The notes under the pieces were generated by a model. That model was not told the DNA's origin and ran no database searches. It was given only the letters and a program-made list of their open reading frames with translations. From Tetraselmis striata (Eukaryota; Chlorophyta; Chlorodendrophyceae; Chlorodendrales; Chlorodendraceae), in contig VCJN01003007.1 in assembly GCA_006384855.1 (NCBI GenBank), positions 186,001-250,000 of the forward strand: a DNA stretch of 64,000 nt. Direction: 5' to 3'. Positions 11,310 to 23,215 of this stretch are shown here, piece by piece. Position numbers and translations under genes: made by a program. Position 1 is the first letter of the stretch, and each line of letters opens with the position of its first letter.

Positions 11310-12135
11310 GTGTGGCCGGCCGATCCGACAGTCACACCATGCGCCATGGACCACCGACTCACGCCATGCGTTCACAACTGGCCATCCGCAGCCCGTTCGC
11401 TCGTCGAAAGCAGGCGAGCACGGCCCATCACTTCCCCTCCAGAGCGGGCATGGAGGAGGGGGAGGCGGTGTCGTCGCAAGGACAACATGTGTTGCATGGC
11501 GCCGACAGCTCGATCGCAGATCCGGCAGAAGCCCACCCTCAAGCGGAGCCGCCACCCTGCCCGCCGCCACACCACCCTCAGAACACACCCTCACCCCCGT
11601 GGCCACCGACCACACCGACCCAGCCCTCGTCCCCTCGTCTGACGACGACATGGAGGCTGAAGAGGGCGAACTTCTAGTCGCCGAGGCAGCCGCAGTCCCG
11701 CCGCACGACTCAGCATGCCAGACCACGCCGGTTGATCCACCTCCGCTCGCCCCCCGCCGGTCCGCGTAGACAAAGGCACATGCACATGGGTCCACACCCG
11801 CCGCCGACCCCCGCCCCCCTCCCACCGCCGCAGAGCCCACAAGCCTCGGCAAACGCAAAGTCAACACCAAATCACCACGCTCGGCCACGGGAGCCGCCCA
11901 CAAGGCGGCTGCTGTGGCGACAACATACGATCCCGGGTCCGTTGGCGCGAGCGATGACTACGCCGCGGCGACACCCGTCAACCCCACCCTTTCCGCCCGC
12001 AAGACACCCGCCCGATCCGGCGGCGCACCACTACACGAGTACGGGTATTGGGACCCCGAGGGGACCCCGGGTCAGCCAGCCGACGGCCAACCGCTCCACC
12101 GCCAATCACCACTCGTCGAAACGGGGTTCGCCTAA
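11310..12135 (+). pseudogene. Degenerate Pro/Ser/Ala-rich coding-like region
   Basis: Successive plus-strand frames are joined by frameshifts. They encode an acidic stretch (DDDMEAEEGELLVAEAAAV), a basic stretch (LGKRKVNTKSPRS), and a C-terminus ending SPLVETGFA then stop at about 12135. Codon-like composition without repeats suggests a former protein, perhaps the disordered first ORF of a retroelement. No conserved domain is visible. The last bases lie in a sequence repeated in inverted orientation near 18.4 kb. Confidence 0.3.
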
Positions 12136-12150
12136 CCGCGCTTAACACGG
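12113..12150 (+). repeat. Copy 1 of a ~37-bp inverted repeat
   Basis: The segment beginning CACTCGTCGAAACGGGGT is matched in inverted orientation at about 18379-18415 with only a few differences. The match covers the last codons of the upstream frame (VETG-A-stop) and the first bases after the stop. It probably marks two copies of one element family in opposite orientation. Confidence 0.5.
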
Positions 12151-12448
12151 TACTTGTACTGTATCCGTACTCAATTTTACTGTACGATTACTGTATTCCG
12201 TATCACCCGCGCCTAACCCTCGCCTATATCCGCTTACAGTCGGCTTATCTCCGCCTATCCGGCGGTGGTCGCGAGTACCCGCGCCGAGCCATGACTGCCA
12301 TGGCAGTACCCGTACGCTAACGGTACGTGATACGAGTCCCTTGCGCACTTTTCGCCCCTCGAGTACCCGCTACACGGGCGCGCGAGGGCGCTCGGCGCTA
12401 GTCGGCCAGAAGCTGACGCGGCGCGAGTACCGGCTGCACGTACTCCCT

Positions 12449-12562
12449 GCACATCCATGCACATCCGCTGCACATCGTTGTGCACATCGTTGCACATCCG
12501 CTGGACATCCGTTGCACATCCCTGCACATCCCTGCACATACATCGCTGCACATCCCTGCACG
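12449..12562. repeat. TGCACATCC minisatellite
   Basis: About ten imperfect copies of a 9-12 bp unit around TGCACATCC(G/C)(T/C). On the minus strand it gives a repetitive DVQ/Cys peptide frame, which I treat as spurious. Confidence 0.7.
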
Positions 12563-12639
12563 CGCATGAAGTACGGCGTCGCCTGACGGTCACCGCCGCT
12601 CACCGCTGAACCAAGCGCGGACAGCTGCGCACTCGCATC

Positions 12640-14020
12640 GCATAATGACCGCCTCGCATGAACGGCAAATCGCCCTGCTCGCCCCCTACTGCCACCATGG
12701 CCTCCGCCAGCACCTTCCATAACGCTGCCGGCCCGGATGACGCCTTGTGGAAAGGCTTCATGCTGCAGAGTGGGTCGCCCGAGCCCCCGCGTGCCCCGCG
12801 CGGCCCGCCCCTGCGCTACTACCTCACGACCGTCAGCGCCGACCGCTAGTCGAATGTTTCTGACGGGGTCAAGCTGAACGGCCCCTTGACCACCGCCCGC
12901 CTTCGCGAGGCCAACAGCACCGCCAACCAGGCTGCGCAAGGGGTGTACGTATTCACTTCCCTAGCGGAGGCGCAAGACGAGACAGATATGGGCATCGACG
13001 CGGCGTACGTGTGCAGCTGCGATTTGTCACATCTAGAGGAAGCCGGGTTTCGCGTGGCCGCGTGGCCAGAACGCACCGATCCCACCCGACACGCACCCGA
13101 TATCGCTAGAGGGAGGGGAAGCTGAGGTCGTTGCCGTGGCGGATTTTGAGTTCCTCCGTTGTTCTCTCGCATCGTCCGTTGATGCTACAACGGGCTGGAG
13201 GCTGAAAACCCTTCGCGCCGACGCAGCGGCCCAACGATATGGCGCGACGCGAGAATAACTGCGCTCGGTGCGTTCCGGCCGTTTCGGCCACCAGCCTGCC
13301 GCCTCCGAATTCTGCCGGAAGTGTGGCAAGTCCACCACAGTAGACGGCCTACCAGTGGTAGGCGAGGAGGCGTTGGTCTCGGCGGTGACCGAGGCGATGT
13401 ACGACCGCATGAACGGCCACGGCCACCACATGGAGCTGCCAATTGGCTACTCAGTGGGCCCAAGTGATCCAAAGGCATGGCCCTTCCTCCCTGCCTTCGA
13501 TGATCCCAAAGTATACGCAATGCGCGAGCTGCATGCGCTGTGCGAGGCGCATTTTATGCACCCGATGGACGATAGCGATGCTCTGCGCGATGTGATGGGC
13601 TGGGATTCAGCGCACCAATCCCGCCACCGCTTCCCATAGAGACGGGTGGCTATGTATTCCGGTGGGAGGCGCTGCCGGGCAAGAGCGAGGCAGACAAGCT
13701 AGAACAGTAGGCGCTCCGAACTTTGCGCTGAGAGCGTGCGCGTGAGCTGGGTGAGCGCGCTCGGAAGCTGCGCGCTACGGAGTGGCAGGAGCGCATGGAG
13801 CGAGAGCAGTGAGCGGGTATCTCAGACAACACCAGCGAAGGCGACTATTCAGCGCCCCGCACATCGGCGCAGTTCTGAAAGCTACGACAGCATTGACAGC
13901 TCGGATGCGGTAAAGTGCGGGCCATATGAAAAGAAGTACTTCATGCAGAAGAGGGCGGGGCGCGAAGCAACGATGGAGGCGGGAGGCGAGGCGTTCAACA
14001 TTGGTGAGGGGGGCTGAGGG
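12640..14020 (+). pseudogene. Gag-like mobile-element ORF, copy 1 (broken)
   Basis: Begins at about 12644 with MTASHERQIALLAP, then after a one-base shift ASTFHNAAGPDD, and RGPPLRYYLTTVSAD at 12800-12845. Coding-like segments follow in changing frames: ANSTANQAAQGVYVFTSLAE (about 12911-12970), C-R-K-C-G (about 13310), MELPIGYSVGPSDPKAWPF (about 13430-13486), and a Lys/Arg-rich end at about 13900-14017. The first 75 residues are clearly paralogous to the frame at about 16972-17199. At least four stops or shifts break it. Function is inferred only from duplication and context. Confidence 0.45.
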
Positions 14021-14029
14021 CAGCGGTGA

Positions 14030-15820
14030 GCCGAGCACCTGCCGCTCATGTGACATGGTTGTCTATGGCAAATCCAGTAAGGGCGAGAAGGGGAAGGGAC
14101 ACGCTCACTAGATGTAATTACCGCATTCACATCTTCCTTCGCTTCGTCGCCGCTTTCTCTGCCATCTCTGCCTTCACGGCACACGCCTTTGCCTTGGGCA
14201 GGTGGGGCTGTGCACGGTGGGCTGGTCCATGCATGTCACGGTGGTGCGCGATCAAGGTGCTGCGCGTCGTGACTTGGCCAGTCCTGGAGAGCATCACCTT
14301 GCCGGACTTGAGCAGGGGCGGGGGCTGTTGGTTGCTGCCGTTGCGGAAGCCCTCCTTGATCTCCATGTTTGCAGTGCTCCATGCACTGAGCACTCAGTGC
14401 GTCAAGGTTGCCATGCAGTTCTATCCATCGGGAAATTGCCGTCATGCAACTTCATGCACGGAGTGATGTCCTTTGCTGCCACGATGTCCATGAAGGCTGC
14501 GGAGAATACCTCCGTAGCTGCCCGTAGCTTGTACGTCAAGGTAACTTATTTCGCTGTCGCTGAGCGCCACCTCAAAAACAGCGCGATGACTTCGCCTCCC
14601 GTTGTGTTTGCAGTTGGAGATGCGTGCTATCAACGCCTATGAGCACTGGACTGTGGGAGGGCCCGATCAACACTGTCTTCAGCAGGACTTTGTCTTCCCG
14701 CCCAGGATTGTGCATGGTAGACTTGTCACATATACATGGACAGAGGCCATCAGCATTGCCGGCAGGGGGCGGCGGCAAGTGGCCGCTGGTGACGTTGTGC
14801 CGAGGCAGATGATCAGGTGATGGGCCACCTGTGTTATATATTATTGCTGAAGCATCTTACATGTTGTTGTTGCTTTCCTGCACTTTGCGCTGATGTTGAT
14901 AGTGCAGCCCGGCACGGGTGGTGCTCCTACTTGAAGCACTCCCATGCCTACGACATCGCCGCCCTCGATGAGGATGATGGCGGTGTTGATGCCATGCAGT
15001 AGTAGCATATACGCAGCAACCGTGGCGTGTGTGAATTGAGCATATCCATATGTTGCGGGAGCAGTTGCATAGTATGGCAGGCGCATGATACATATATATA
15101 GGCGTCGGCTGGGTCTGGGGTTTCCAAATGTAATGTTAAGCAATACTATCTTACGAAACATGGGCAATCTGCATCATGCTTGCACATGCCTGCTTCACTA
15201 ATTTTCCTGACACACTCACAACCTATTTTTTCTGATACTGACAACATGGGTCAATGTTACGCATGGATGCCGCGGTGTACTGCAGTATCGTCGCGAGTAG
15301 GTATTGTCAACCGATGTTGACACAAAAGTTTGCATTTGTCTTCGCCGTTATACACATCTGTACTTTTGTGAATTTAATGTCATTTGTGGTATGTATGTTG
15401 ATATGCATGTAATCTGCTCAGCAATAAGATTAATGTGAAACGCGTTGTGCATTACATACAACAGCAGATGCATCGTAGTGCCTCGCCCGGATATGTTGTA
15501 TGGTATATATACAACACGATTATACAACACGGGTCGCGTCGGCATCATTAATGGATTTTGATTAAATACTACCAATACTCCCCGGGGCGCGCTCCTAACA
15601 GAAGCGTCGCCCTCTAAGATGTTTTAGCTCGCTGAACCAGCATCACACAACCTGTTCCGGCCAGGGCACTGCGGAGGAGCAACCATCAGCCGGCAACCGA
15701 CCAGGGAAGGAAGGTCTTGAAGTTTCGGGTTTGGGAACGGGAGGGTTGACCGGCTGCGGCCTAGTACGTGCGGCGGTGGACCCCGTACGCCGCGAGCTCC
15801 TGGGCGGTAATGTGGCGGTG
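14030..15820. other. No gene recognised
   Basis: Several 60-150 residue frames overlap on both strands, but none shows a domain, splice pattern or similarity to other parts of the window. A TGTTGTATGGTATATATACA motif near 15494 resembles the palindromes at 16.77 kb. Confidence 0.35.
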
Positions 15821-15829
15821 GCGGCTCCA

Positions 15830-16144
15830 TCACGCGCTGCCCTTGCGCCTCTTGCTCGGGGTACACAGAGGTATGTCACACTCCGGGCACTTGCAGTAGA
15901 TCCAGCCCACGTTGTCGTCTTCAACACGGCACATAGTGCAGTGAACGGACTTATCGGCATTGTTGTTGCCGGGGCGTTTGCCGAGTTGTCGCAGTCGGAC
16001 GGAACAGTAGCGGCGGCGAAACGCGACGGAGGCATGGCGGTCGGACCAACGTGGTTCGGCCCAGGCTAGGGACACCAGGGACCGCTGGCGCTGCGAACAT
16101 GGCACTGCCGGAGATGTCCTGGAGTCACGTGAGGTCCTGGCCAT
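15830..16144 (-). pseudogene. Possible piggyBac-type C-terminal Cys-rich tail
   Basis: The minus frame ends with a cysteine cluster, HCTMCRVEDDN...YCKCPECDIPLCTPSKRR, spaced C-x2-C-x12-C-x-C-x2-C-x5-C. This resembles the zinc-binding tail that closes piggyBac-like (DDE_Tnp_1_7) transposases, where a ...P/V-LC motif is common. The preceding residues are Arg-rich. No DDE core was identified upstream on the minus strand (16145-16900), so this is a fragment at best. A different zinc-ribbon protein cannot be excluded. Confidence 0.35.
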
Positions 16145-16764
16145 GGCGTAGCTTGCCTCGAGTCCGGGACGGGGCTGGTAGGCAGGGCTGACTGACCTGC
16201 AGGGCGCTGGTCAGCCAGCCGTTGTTGTGATATTAAAAAAAAAACGAATTCTGATTCAACAGCCAGACGCGATCGCACGGCCGCGCCGCCCACACGCGTC
16301 GACATAATCATCACATGCCCACGACATCATCCAGGCAAGGCATTAGACGAGTGCTGGGTGGTATGGGATTTATACCTGAGGCAGGGTTCCGGCGCCGGTG
16401 GTTTGCAGCTTAAGCACGTTGGAGGCCTCGGGAGACTCGGTGGCGTCGTCCCACCCGACGCGGGATGTGTTGTTCACGACAGACTCCGCAACTTCTCCAA
16501 ACCTCACAGCCCTGTGTTGGCGTAATCTTCCGCGGGCAGGGGCTTGATACGGCCCACGACGGGCGGCTACAAGGCTCTTGAGCGGAATAGGTTGTCTCAT
16601 GGTGAATCGGTGGGTTGGGAATGGTGGCCGCTTTGCACTGACCGATCAGTCGACCCGATCGGTCCCGGACCAGCTTAAGTATCCTATTTGGGGCCCTCTG
16701 GACCTCCCCTGACGCCCTGGCGGTCATCATGCCAGTTCTGCCCATATTACTGGACCCATACTTT

Positions 16765-16803
16765 CTGTTGTATATATACAACATTTGTTGTATATATACA
16801 ACA
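16765..16803. repeat. Two adjacent TGTTGTATATATACAACA palindromes
   Basis: Two near-identical perfect palindromes of about 18 bp sit head-to-tail with a few bases between. They could form cruciforms or be terminal remnants of small inverted-repeat elements. Confidence 0.6.
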
Positions 16804-16971
16804 TATCTGGACGAGGCAGTAGTGTCATTGATAATGTTATTGTGACGCCCCGGGTACCGAGGTACCATTACTACTCGAGACTGATGCAATGATATAAAGT
16901 ACGTGATTAGCCACCAGCCGCGCGCGCACTTTCACTCTTCGGCACTTCCTCGCTCGCTGCTTCGCCTATTT

Positions 16972-17825
16972 ATGCTGACCGCTTCGCATGAAGAGCAGAT
17001 CGCCATGCTCGCCCCCCGTGCCACCATGGCCTCCGTCAGCACCTTCCATGCCGCTGCCGGGACGGATGACGCGTCGTGGGAAGATATCATGCTGCCGAGA
17101 GGAGCACGCGAGCCCCCGCATGTCCCGCGCGGCCCGCCCCTGCGCTACTACCTCACGACAGTCAGCGCCGATGACACGTCGAGCGTTTTTGACTGGTAAA
17201 GTTGAACGGCCCGTCTGCCCACCCTAATTGACCGCCGTGGAGGAGGAGCAAGCTGCCTTGCTTAAATCGATGAAGCCGACGCATGCAGCAAGGGCTCTTT
17301 GCATCCCCAGTGCAAAGGTGCGCTTGCCGGCCGGATTACCTGCTCATCGTGTAGCTGCTAATGTTGTCGCTGCCCGAGTGTCGGCGACTTAGTGTTTTTC
17401 CTTTCATCACTACCGCAGTCCGGAATAGACCAGAACGGCGCTCCGGTGCAAGACCTACAGCCCCCTCCCCCGCTCGCTCGACGAGCTCATATTCCCCGTG
17501 CGGCTAGATCCCCGGCGCTTCAGGACGCTACTGCGAGGATGCAGGCTGGACGCCAGAGGAAGCAAGCGCAACGGGAGCGCGCGGCGGCATCATGCCAACC
17601 CCGTCAAAAAAGCTCCTTAGCCGCGGGGCGCAGCAGATGGCAGCAGGTGCCATGAATAGCATGCCCGCAGAAGTGTCTGCGGGCAACAAGGGGCATTCAG
17701 CACCCGAGCCGACAGCGGGCATAACACCACATGCCGCGCCAGGAAGAGGCCGGCGGCAGCGGAGCCAGCCGGCCGCAGGCCAGGGGGGCGGGCACGGGCC
17801 GGGGGCGGTAGTAGACCCATTGTAA
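16972..17825 (+). pseudogene. Gag-like mobile-element ORF, copy 2 (truncated)
   Basis: An uninterrupted frame from the ATG at 16972 encodes MLTASHEEQIAMLAP, then ASVSTFHAAAGTDDASWED and RGPPLRYYLTTVSADD, ending with TAA at 17197-17199. It matches copy 1 (about 12644-12849) at both DNA and protein level. Beyond the stop, further frames (about 17390-17825) are Gln/Arg/Pro-rich, like disordered RNA-binding tails. No zinc knuckle or polymerase domain is seen. Confidence 0.45.
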
Positions 17826-18378
17826 TTAAATTTCTAGTATTTCCCTAATACTTTATGCAGTTTCCGACCCCTCCGCCATAAATCCGAAAATGTCCGGTGC
17901 CTTGACGTTAAATTTGCCAGCTAGGAGTAGGCGCGCCCATGTCCGCTTAACCACATCCCGAAGCTCGACGCTCATTGGCCGCTGATCCAGCCTGGCACCT
18001 CACCTTGATTAAATCACAAAACCAACCGTGACTACCGTGTAATGCATTTTTGCAGCCTTTGTTGTGTATCGACCGGTACCGTACTTCCCCGCCTTCTCGT
18101 CATCATCACTCGTCATCACGCGGGTATCTTCCGCGCGTACTCGTGAGGAGGCGTGCGCCTAATAGCAGATATGAAGGGCGGCGATTCCCGTAAAGTACAG
18201 TGACTCGTGTACTCGTGTCGTACTTTGTGCACTCGTGACTACCGAGTACCCGCTACTCGCTATAGTACTTTGATGCAGGGCTCCGCTGCCGTACTCATCC
18301 TTACCGCCAAGTTTAAAGTACTGTGACCCCTAACGTTAGACGCGATATATACAGGCGACTACTCGCGCCTGGTAGTCG

Positions 18379-18415
18379 TTAAACGCGGTTAAGCGGACCC
18401 CGTTTCGACGAGTGA
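18379..18415 (-). repeat. Copy 2 of the ~37-bp inverted repeat
   Basis: Reverse-complement counterpart of 12113-12150. On the minus strand it ends a frame with SLVETGSA then stop, parallel to the plus-strand end SPLVETGFA at 12135. Confidence 0.5.
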
Positions 18416-20143
18416 CCGGCCACATGCACACACGGTGCCACATGCAGCAAAGAAAAAAAACACTTCCCGCCGCGCGCGCGTCCGTGCGCCCCCGCACCGC
18501 GGTCCCGCGCGGCAATCTTGCATCCGCGGTGGACGCACACCACGCAGCCGCCAAAGGCAAACAGCCCACCCAACCCGTCCCGCCCCAAGGGCACGCCCTT
18601 CCCGCGGCCCCCTCCGACACCTCATGGGCCGACCTAGTGTCGCGCCCTGTCCCGGCGGCAGCATCGGCCGCTACCCCGCCTACCGCTCAGCAACCCAAAT
18701 CTCCACTGGCAGACCCGCCCAACACCTTCCTCACGGAAGTGACAATGAATGCGCCACCCCAAGACACAACCGTCCTCGTTCTCAACGATTACTCAAACCC
18801 CCGGATTGACATCACCACTACTGAGAAAGAGCACCGCAACGCCGCGACCTCGCCATTTACCGGATTATCCAAAAGTGTTGGACACACATATCACGGCCAG
18901 CACCGCCAACGATATCCATGTCTATGACAAGCGTCAGCCCGTACCCAACCAAAAGAGCGTAACGTTACTACGGGTACGATAAAAGTCACCCTCCCAAACG
19001 TGAAAGCAGCCGAGGCCATCCGCTTACAAACCGACCGCCGCACAACATTGGCCAACACACTTAACACCAACGCCGGCCTACCGGTGCTCCTACGCATCGA
19101 TACCCATGTGATCACCCAAGACCTCCGCGCGCAGCGCACCATCTACGTCTCCAACCTCATGCATGCTCGAAGACATCACATGCCCGGAAATGTACGCACG
19201 GATGTCCAGCATCCTCACCCGCATGCACTGCATGGAGCGGCGGGCTGCCCGAGCACGAGGTTCCACCCGTCGCCCGAAAGCCCCGTCCAAAGTCGTGGAA
19301 TTCTTGACGCCCAAGCATGGGACGTGCTTGATGCCCCCACAAACAACAAACCCGACGGATCGCCCATCAACCCAACGGTGGAGGTCCGTCTCCCGGCCCG
19401 TGCCTTATATGAGCTCTTTGAAATATCCCACACCCACAAACCTCGCTCCTCTCCCCACACAGCTCGACTGGAGTTGGCCACTATACCGCAGCGGCCGACA
19501 TGCTTACGCCGGCGGCACAAGGGGGCAGTCATATGCCTGCCGGCAACGGACCAACACATGCCGGAGCTCCAACTCAAAGTCAGCAAAACTCCTCTTCCCG
19601 ACCCCATCTTGGTCGGCCATGAGCCAACTCAACAAGTAAGCGACGACATCTTCACATATGTCGACTATCACATCTCACCCCTCCCCCCCCCCCCCCCCCC
19701 CGAAAAAACGCGTGGCCCACAAACACACATATCGTTCCGGGACCCCACCGCGGGCCAAAACTCGCATTTCGGCAGACCTCACCAATCGCGACACCTCTGC
19801 TCCGGAGGCCGCTCGTTGGACACACCTCATCCAAGCCGCCGTCAATCATATGGACCGCAGCTCACCCCGCAGACGCGTCCGGATCGCCAACATAATCGCC
19901 GCCCTCAGCACCGGCGGCCCGCTCCACTCCCTCACACCCCCCTCGCATGCTCTTCCCAGTGACCATGGGCAAATGGCCGACGACGCCCAAGACTCATGTG
20001 CCGTGTTCGGTGACCTGGAGGACGAAGGCAACATGGCGGCAGACCCCTACAACCATCGAGCCCTTCTGCCTACGACAAACCTCATGCATAGCGGCACATA
20101 CACACACCGCTCGGGCCTAGGCCCATTCACAGCTAACATATAA
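18412..20143 (+). pseudogene. Degenerate retroelement ORF1-like region
   Basis: A plus frame (18412-18927) begins basic and Ala/Pro-rich, then contains SDTSWADLVSRPV and NPRIDITTTEKEHRN. After a shift the frame from about 18961 reads KVTLPNVKAAEAIRLQTD and LLRIDTHVITQDLRAQRTIY, and open sequence continues in changing frames to about 20143. Order and composition (disordered basic N-terminus, then a compact segment) are reminiscent of LINE or LTR first ORFs. No zinc knuckle or polymerase was recognised. A 19-bp poly-C run (19683-19701) lies inside. Confidence 0.35.
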
Positions 20144-20149
20144 CGCAAC

Positions 20150-21590
20150 CACCATCATTCCCACAATGCTTGAGACGGCACCTTACCGGTGGCGGAGACC
20201 CTTGTACGGAGCGCATGGCATGACGGGACGCTTCGGCTGCATGCTTACTTGGTCCGCCTGCGCTTCCTCTGCGGGACATACCCCACCGCCGGGAATGGAC
20301 GGCAACACTACGGCGCCGCCGCGCCCTGGCTAGATGCCTACGAGCAACGGGTCGAAGTTGCACGAAGCGGACCAAACACATTGAGGATGTCTAAGGCTCC
20401 ACGACGAACTGGGCGCGGAGGATGAAGACGCACGCCGAAGTCGAAGATAGTAGACATGAGGGGGAGCCCAAGGCTGCAATGGATGGAGGAGGAGCTGAAT
20501 ATACATGACGAGAGGAATGCCGGTAGCCTAATCTGTAATACACCTATAGTGTGTTCCTACGACGACTGTGGTTAGAGATGGCATTACCTGAGAACATCAA
20601 CTCGGCCCGTGCGGAGGAGAGCAGCGAATTAGTATGTTGTAACACATACCAACTTTAAAATTTCAAATATACGCGAGTCATATTACGGGGATATGTACGC
20701 GCGTACAGGGGCGCCAACAAGTATGTGCTAGTCCGGCCGCATAAGAAACCATGATCATTGAACTTGAAATTGATTACAACGTGCTAGCATGCTGCTCTCC
20801 GCCGCTCATACTGAGTTGTTCTCAGGGAATGCCATCTCTAATCATAGTAAGGAACACATACAGCGTAATTACAGCTCAAGCTTCCGGCCACCCTCTTTCG
20901 TTTCCAAGCCCCGCCTCCTTCCATCACGCGTGCTCAACAGCTGTGTTATTTTCCGGAGAAACACGGGCGGTTGCCAATACGACCGACTGCCATCGCTACT
21001 TGGCAGTACGGGGATTCGTAATGCAGTAGTCGCCGCACCCTTGTAGAAAAGGCTTTCCTGCATATTAATATTGCACAGGTGCGGCGCAATTTACGGTCGC
21101 TATGTTGCGTCTTGGCTCCACCTGCCGCCATATCGCTGAAAATATTCGATCGCCCGGCCGCGCCGGATGTAGCGGTCCGCCGGCCTCGGGCGCAATCCAC
21201 CGATGCTGCCTCCATCTTGCCCGCATGAGCTCTTCCGGTAGGATCCCCAAGAGAGACTGGAGAGGGAAAGCCCCCCCCCCCCCCCCCCCTCCCCCCCGTC
21301 CGTGTGTCGATCCGTGGTCGGCAGACCGGTCCTCCTGCATGCGCGCCGCTCGCCGCCGCAGCGCGCCTCGTCGCCGTAGCCGCCCGTCCAAAGTCGGACC
21401 GGGCTAGCTGCCAACTAACTCCTACCTCCCGCTGCCTAGCCGCGACTCCCTCAAGGCACTCCGGCTCCTGTATGTCTCTCGGCCTCTGCATCGCTGCCAG
21501 GCCCCGCCTCTCCGCCCCCGAATGCCCGCCCCACCTTGAATTGCCGGGCTCATGTTTCCTGCTCGCGCTCGCCGCCCGGTTCGCCCGTTC
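20150..21590. other. No gene recognised
   Basis: Short overlapping frames only. A 19-bp poly-C tract at 21271-21289 produces Pro/Gly frames. Confidence 0.35.
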
Positions 21591-21595
21591 TCATC

Positions 21596-21715
21596 GACCG
21601 AAGCCGCGCCAATTATAGTCGCAGGTCGTATTGCTGCCTCATGTTAGAATCACAAAGGGCTGTAGTAGCGGGCGGATCTACCACCGGGTGAATCCGGAAC
21701 ACGCCCAGGACCCAT
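21596..21715 (+). repeat. Diverged third copy of a dispersed ~150-bp repeat
   Basis: Shares CCGAAGCCGC, AGTCGYAGGTC, TTGCCTCAT, AAAGGGCT and an ACCGGRTRAAYCCGGRACAC-like end, in the same order, with 23068-23215 and 39822-39965. It is clearly older than those two. Confidence 0.45.
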
Positions 21716-21726
21716 AGGGCACATTT

Positions 21727-22940
21727 CAGGGTTGGGCGTTACTCAGATTTGAGCAGACGTTATGTAACGTAACGTAGTTACACTACGTAATTATCCTGAA
21801 TGACGTATTTAGATTGCCTTACGTTACGTCAAAACACGTCCTTTACGTCTACATCATTGGCGTAGTAGTCGACGTAATTTCAATGATGTTGCTGGTGGGT
21901 GGAATCACAGGTACCCGGTGTATAGTCGCTACACTTGTCAGCATGTAGCGCCACTAGCGCACATTGAATATATGCAGCACACACTTTCGCTGCTCATATA
22001 CTTGCAAAGCAATACTTTGGATATGTTACCGTCATCAGCTAATCCGTATACCAAACATTATTCCATCCCATCACATCATCGGCTTCATCCTCGGTCGAGG
22101 CATACGCTATGCATGTGGCAAGCGCATTTTCTATTGCCGATCGAGGCGACGGCCGCAGCGCTACAAGCGAACGATACTTACGCCACGATGACGGGTATCA
22201 GATAGCCCCATGATATAAATATAAATATTGCATATGAATATCCCGGGGGTGCAGCCACCCTGTCGATAGCTTCGCTCGACAACAAGACACCACCACCAGT
22301 TGAGAACTTGAGGCATGTATGTATGTGTGGGTAGAGGGCGGAGCGGGAGAGAGCACGGGCGGTAGTGGGCTTTGGGAGCCTATAGTTTCCGATGCACAAG
22401 GCGCGGTATATACGGGTAATTGCTGCGAGATGCGATGACTATGCTGATGCTCGTAGACTATGCAAGGAGCTGCGGGGAGTCGGACGGCGGCATGCTACAC
22501 CGGCGGGGGCGGCGGCACGTAGGAAATTAGCGCGACTATTACTTATGATTAGGCTGGTGTGAGTGGGGAACCAAATAACTTAAATGTGCGGGCACGACTA
22601 CCGGGGGGGGGGGGGGGGGGGGGACCTTAGACCGGTGGATGGAGGAGAGGCGCGATCGAGCTGCCAATATATATGGGCGCCGGGTGGGCGTTTTTGAAAA
22701 TTGCAACCACTGCATGTGTCGTGTCACGAACGATACGGTCGTGTTATTTAGCACCAGGCCTCTGTGGTCACGCACCGGCACGTCCACGCGCCGTTTAATC
22801 GATGCCTGAAGGGAGGGATACGTCGGAGCTAAAATTACGCAACAACCACCAAGGGGAGACATAACGTTACGTAGCTTTTTACGGCGGCATGACGTTACGT
22901 CCGGGTCCTGTCAAACCATTTATCCTAACCCTGACAAATC
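21727..22940. mobile_element. Possible degenerate hAT-like non-autonomous element
   Basis: Begins CAGGGTTGGGCGTTACTC, resembling the start of the hAT element at 5598, and is followed by dense ACGTAACGT-type motifs (21755-21860). Near 22862-22935 similar AACGTTACGT motifs precede a TCCTAACCCTG end that partly mirrors the start. No 8-bp duplication matches at these borders, so the right end is uncertain. A 21-bp poly-G tract lies at 22603-22623. No transposase frame was found inside. Confidence 0.3.
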
Positions 22941-23067
22941 CGCAAATTTCATCCGCGTTTTCCTATCCTGGGAAAAGTATGTTACAGCATAAATATTAAT
23001 TACTACATTAGTATTACATGAATTGCTACATTAATATTAAAAGTAAAGTAAAGTTATTCGCCCCGGG

Positions 23068-23215
23068 ACATCGGCCGAAGCCGCCCCAGCACTTGACCTC
23101 GTGCGCCAACTGCAGTCGTAGGTCTGGCATAGCCCATAGACCATTGCCTCATTCGAACCCCGAAGGGCTAATGCATCAACCGAGTAAACCCGGGACACGC
23201 CGGGCCGATATTGCC
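23068..23215 (+). repeat. Dispersed ~150-bp repeat, copy A
   Basis: Highly similar to 39822-39965 (same strand). It contains TGGCATAGCCCATAG about 30 bp before ATTCGAACCCC. These resemble the A and B boxes of RNA polymerase III promoters, so a tRNA-derived SINE is possible. Around it, AT-rich CTACATTAATATTA motifs recur at about 23015-23040 and 23230-23245. Confidence 0.55.

Noticed and set aside
12449..12562. CRISPR-like array
   Set aside because: Units are 9-12 bp without unique spacers, and the genome is eukaryotic.
12370..12593. DVQ/Cys repeat protein on the minus strand
   Set aside because: It is a translation of the TGCACATCC minisatellite in overlapping frames.
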